This document shows positions 63,932 to 64,000 of a stretch of 64,000 nt of DNA, piece after piece. This DNA comes from Rhizobium chutanense (GTDB lineage: Bacteria; Pseudomonadota; Alphaproteobacteria; Rhizobiales; Rhizobiaceae), in assembly GCF_002531935.1 (NCBI RefSeq), contig NZ_NWSV01000008.1, positions 62,001 through 126,000 on the forward strand, in the 5' to 3' direction. The position numbers were made by a program, and so were the translations under genes. Position 1 is the first letter of the stretch, and every line of letters begins with the position of its first letter. Under the pieces are notes generated by a model. The model was not told where the DNA came from. It did not search any database and worked only from the letters and a program-made list of their open reading frames with translations.

Positions 63932-64000
63932 CGTTCGACAGGAGCGGCGCTGAGGTCCCGATGAATTCGGGAACGCCGCGAAGCACGCCCTGGAACCCGA
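63906..64000 (-). CDS. C-terminal end of a gene, possibly KaiC-like ATPase (cut by window edge)
   Basis: The last 31 codons of a minus-strand frame read GFQGVLRGVPEFIG, then TSAPLLSNDGEDGSDS and a stop at 63906-63908. FxGVLxGVPxFxG is the typical C-terminal phrase of KaiC/RecA-like circadian-clock-type ATPases, and such genes often precede cytoplasmic hybrid kinases. The frame overlaps the kinase start by 26 bases. The identification rests on one short motif. Confidence 0.5.
   Translation of the reverse strand, partial: GFQGVLRGVPEFIGTSAPLLSNDGEDGSDS

Overview
The window is GC-rich, densely coding alphaproteobacterial chromosome and fits a Rhizobium of the leguminosarum/etli type. The indications are a 770-residue Dme-type malic enzyme, a class II DAHP synthase, a cobalamin riboswitch in front of bluB, an IRO-type iron operator, SorC and CUT2 sugar loci, and several families of palindromic intergenic repeats of the rhizobial kind. 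Species assignment is inference. No rRNA, tRNA, CRISPR array, prophage or intact insertion sequence was seen.

Layout. 1-4.6 kb: clpP 5' part (cut by the edge), an ArsR/SRPBCC pair, an FAD-linked oxidase, a LysR regulator and a divergent NADP-binding reductase. 4.7-9.8 kb: dme, an RNase HI, a DUF2865 exported protein, and bluB under a B12 riboswitch. 10-14.6 kb: a palindromic repeat, a DHA2 drug exporter, a chemoreceptor and a free-standing exported sensor-like protein. 14.7-16 kb: class I DAHP synthase behind a transcription attenuator whose leader peptide reads F-Y-W-Y. 16-17.5 kb: a small accessory patch with two unknown exported proteins and a MITE-like element. 17.5-24.8 kb: a TolB-like propeller, nadE, DUF1003, a GFA-fold protein, an MsbA-like exporter and the class II DAHP synthase. 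25-31 kb: an orphan TadG-like protein, gor, acylphosphatase, DUF2059-rpiA, gph and a RIME-like repeat. 31-38 kb: an L,D-transpeptidase, fumC, a second copy of the 10-kb repeat, a VCBS/cadherin-like protein and class I fumarase. 38-48.4 kb: a GGDEF cyclase, a PPOX protein, a hydrolase with divergent MarR, LtrA, DUF971, moaA, a methyltransferase and a FecCD-type iron ABC operon. 48.5-58.4 kb: a divergent carbohydrate catabolic locus. 58.7-64 kb: an SDR, a DMT transporter with mobA-mobB, a hybrid histidine kinase, and the tail of a gene that looks KaiC-like.

The most coherent novel-looking system is the 48.5-58.4 kb locus. One arm is a two-subunit transketolase, an FGGY kinase and a SorC regulator. 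The other arm is a CUT2 ABC importer plus two short-chain dehydrogenases. AT-rich inverted repeats lie between the arms and in front of the regulator. The gene set suggests uptake, oxidation, phosphorylation and transketolase cleavage of a polyol or unusual sugar; the substrate cannot be read from sequence. The best-resolved regulatory device is the attenuator at 14726-14856, where leader peptide, antiterminator and terminator can all be drawn explicitly.

Two reactions are each encoded twice by unrelated enzymes close together: DAHP synthase (class I and class II, about 7.4 kb apart) and fumarase (class II and class I, about 1.4 kb apart).
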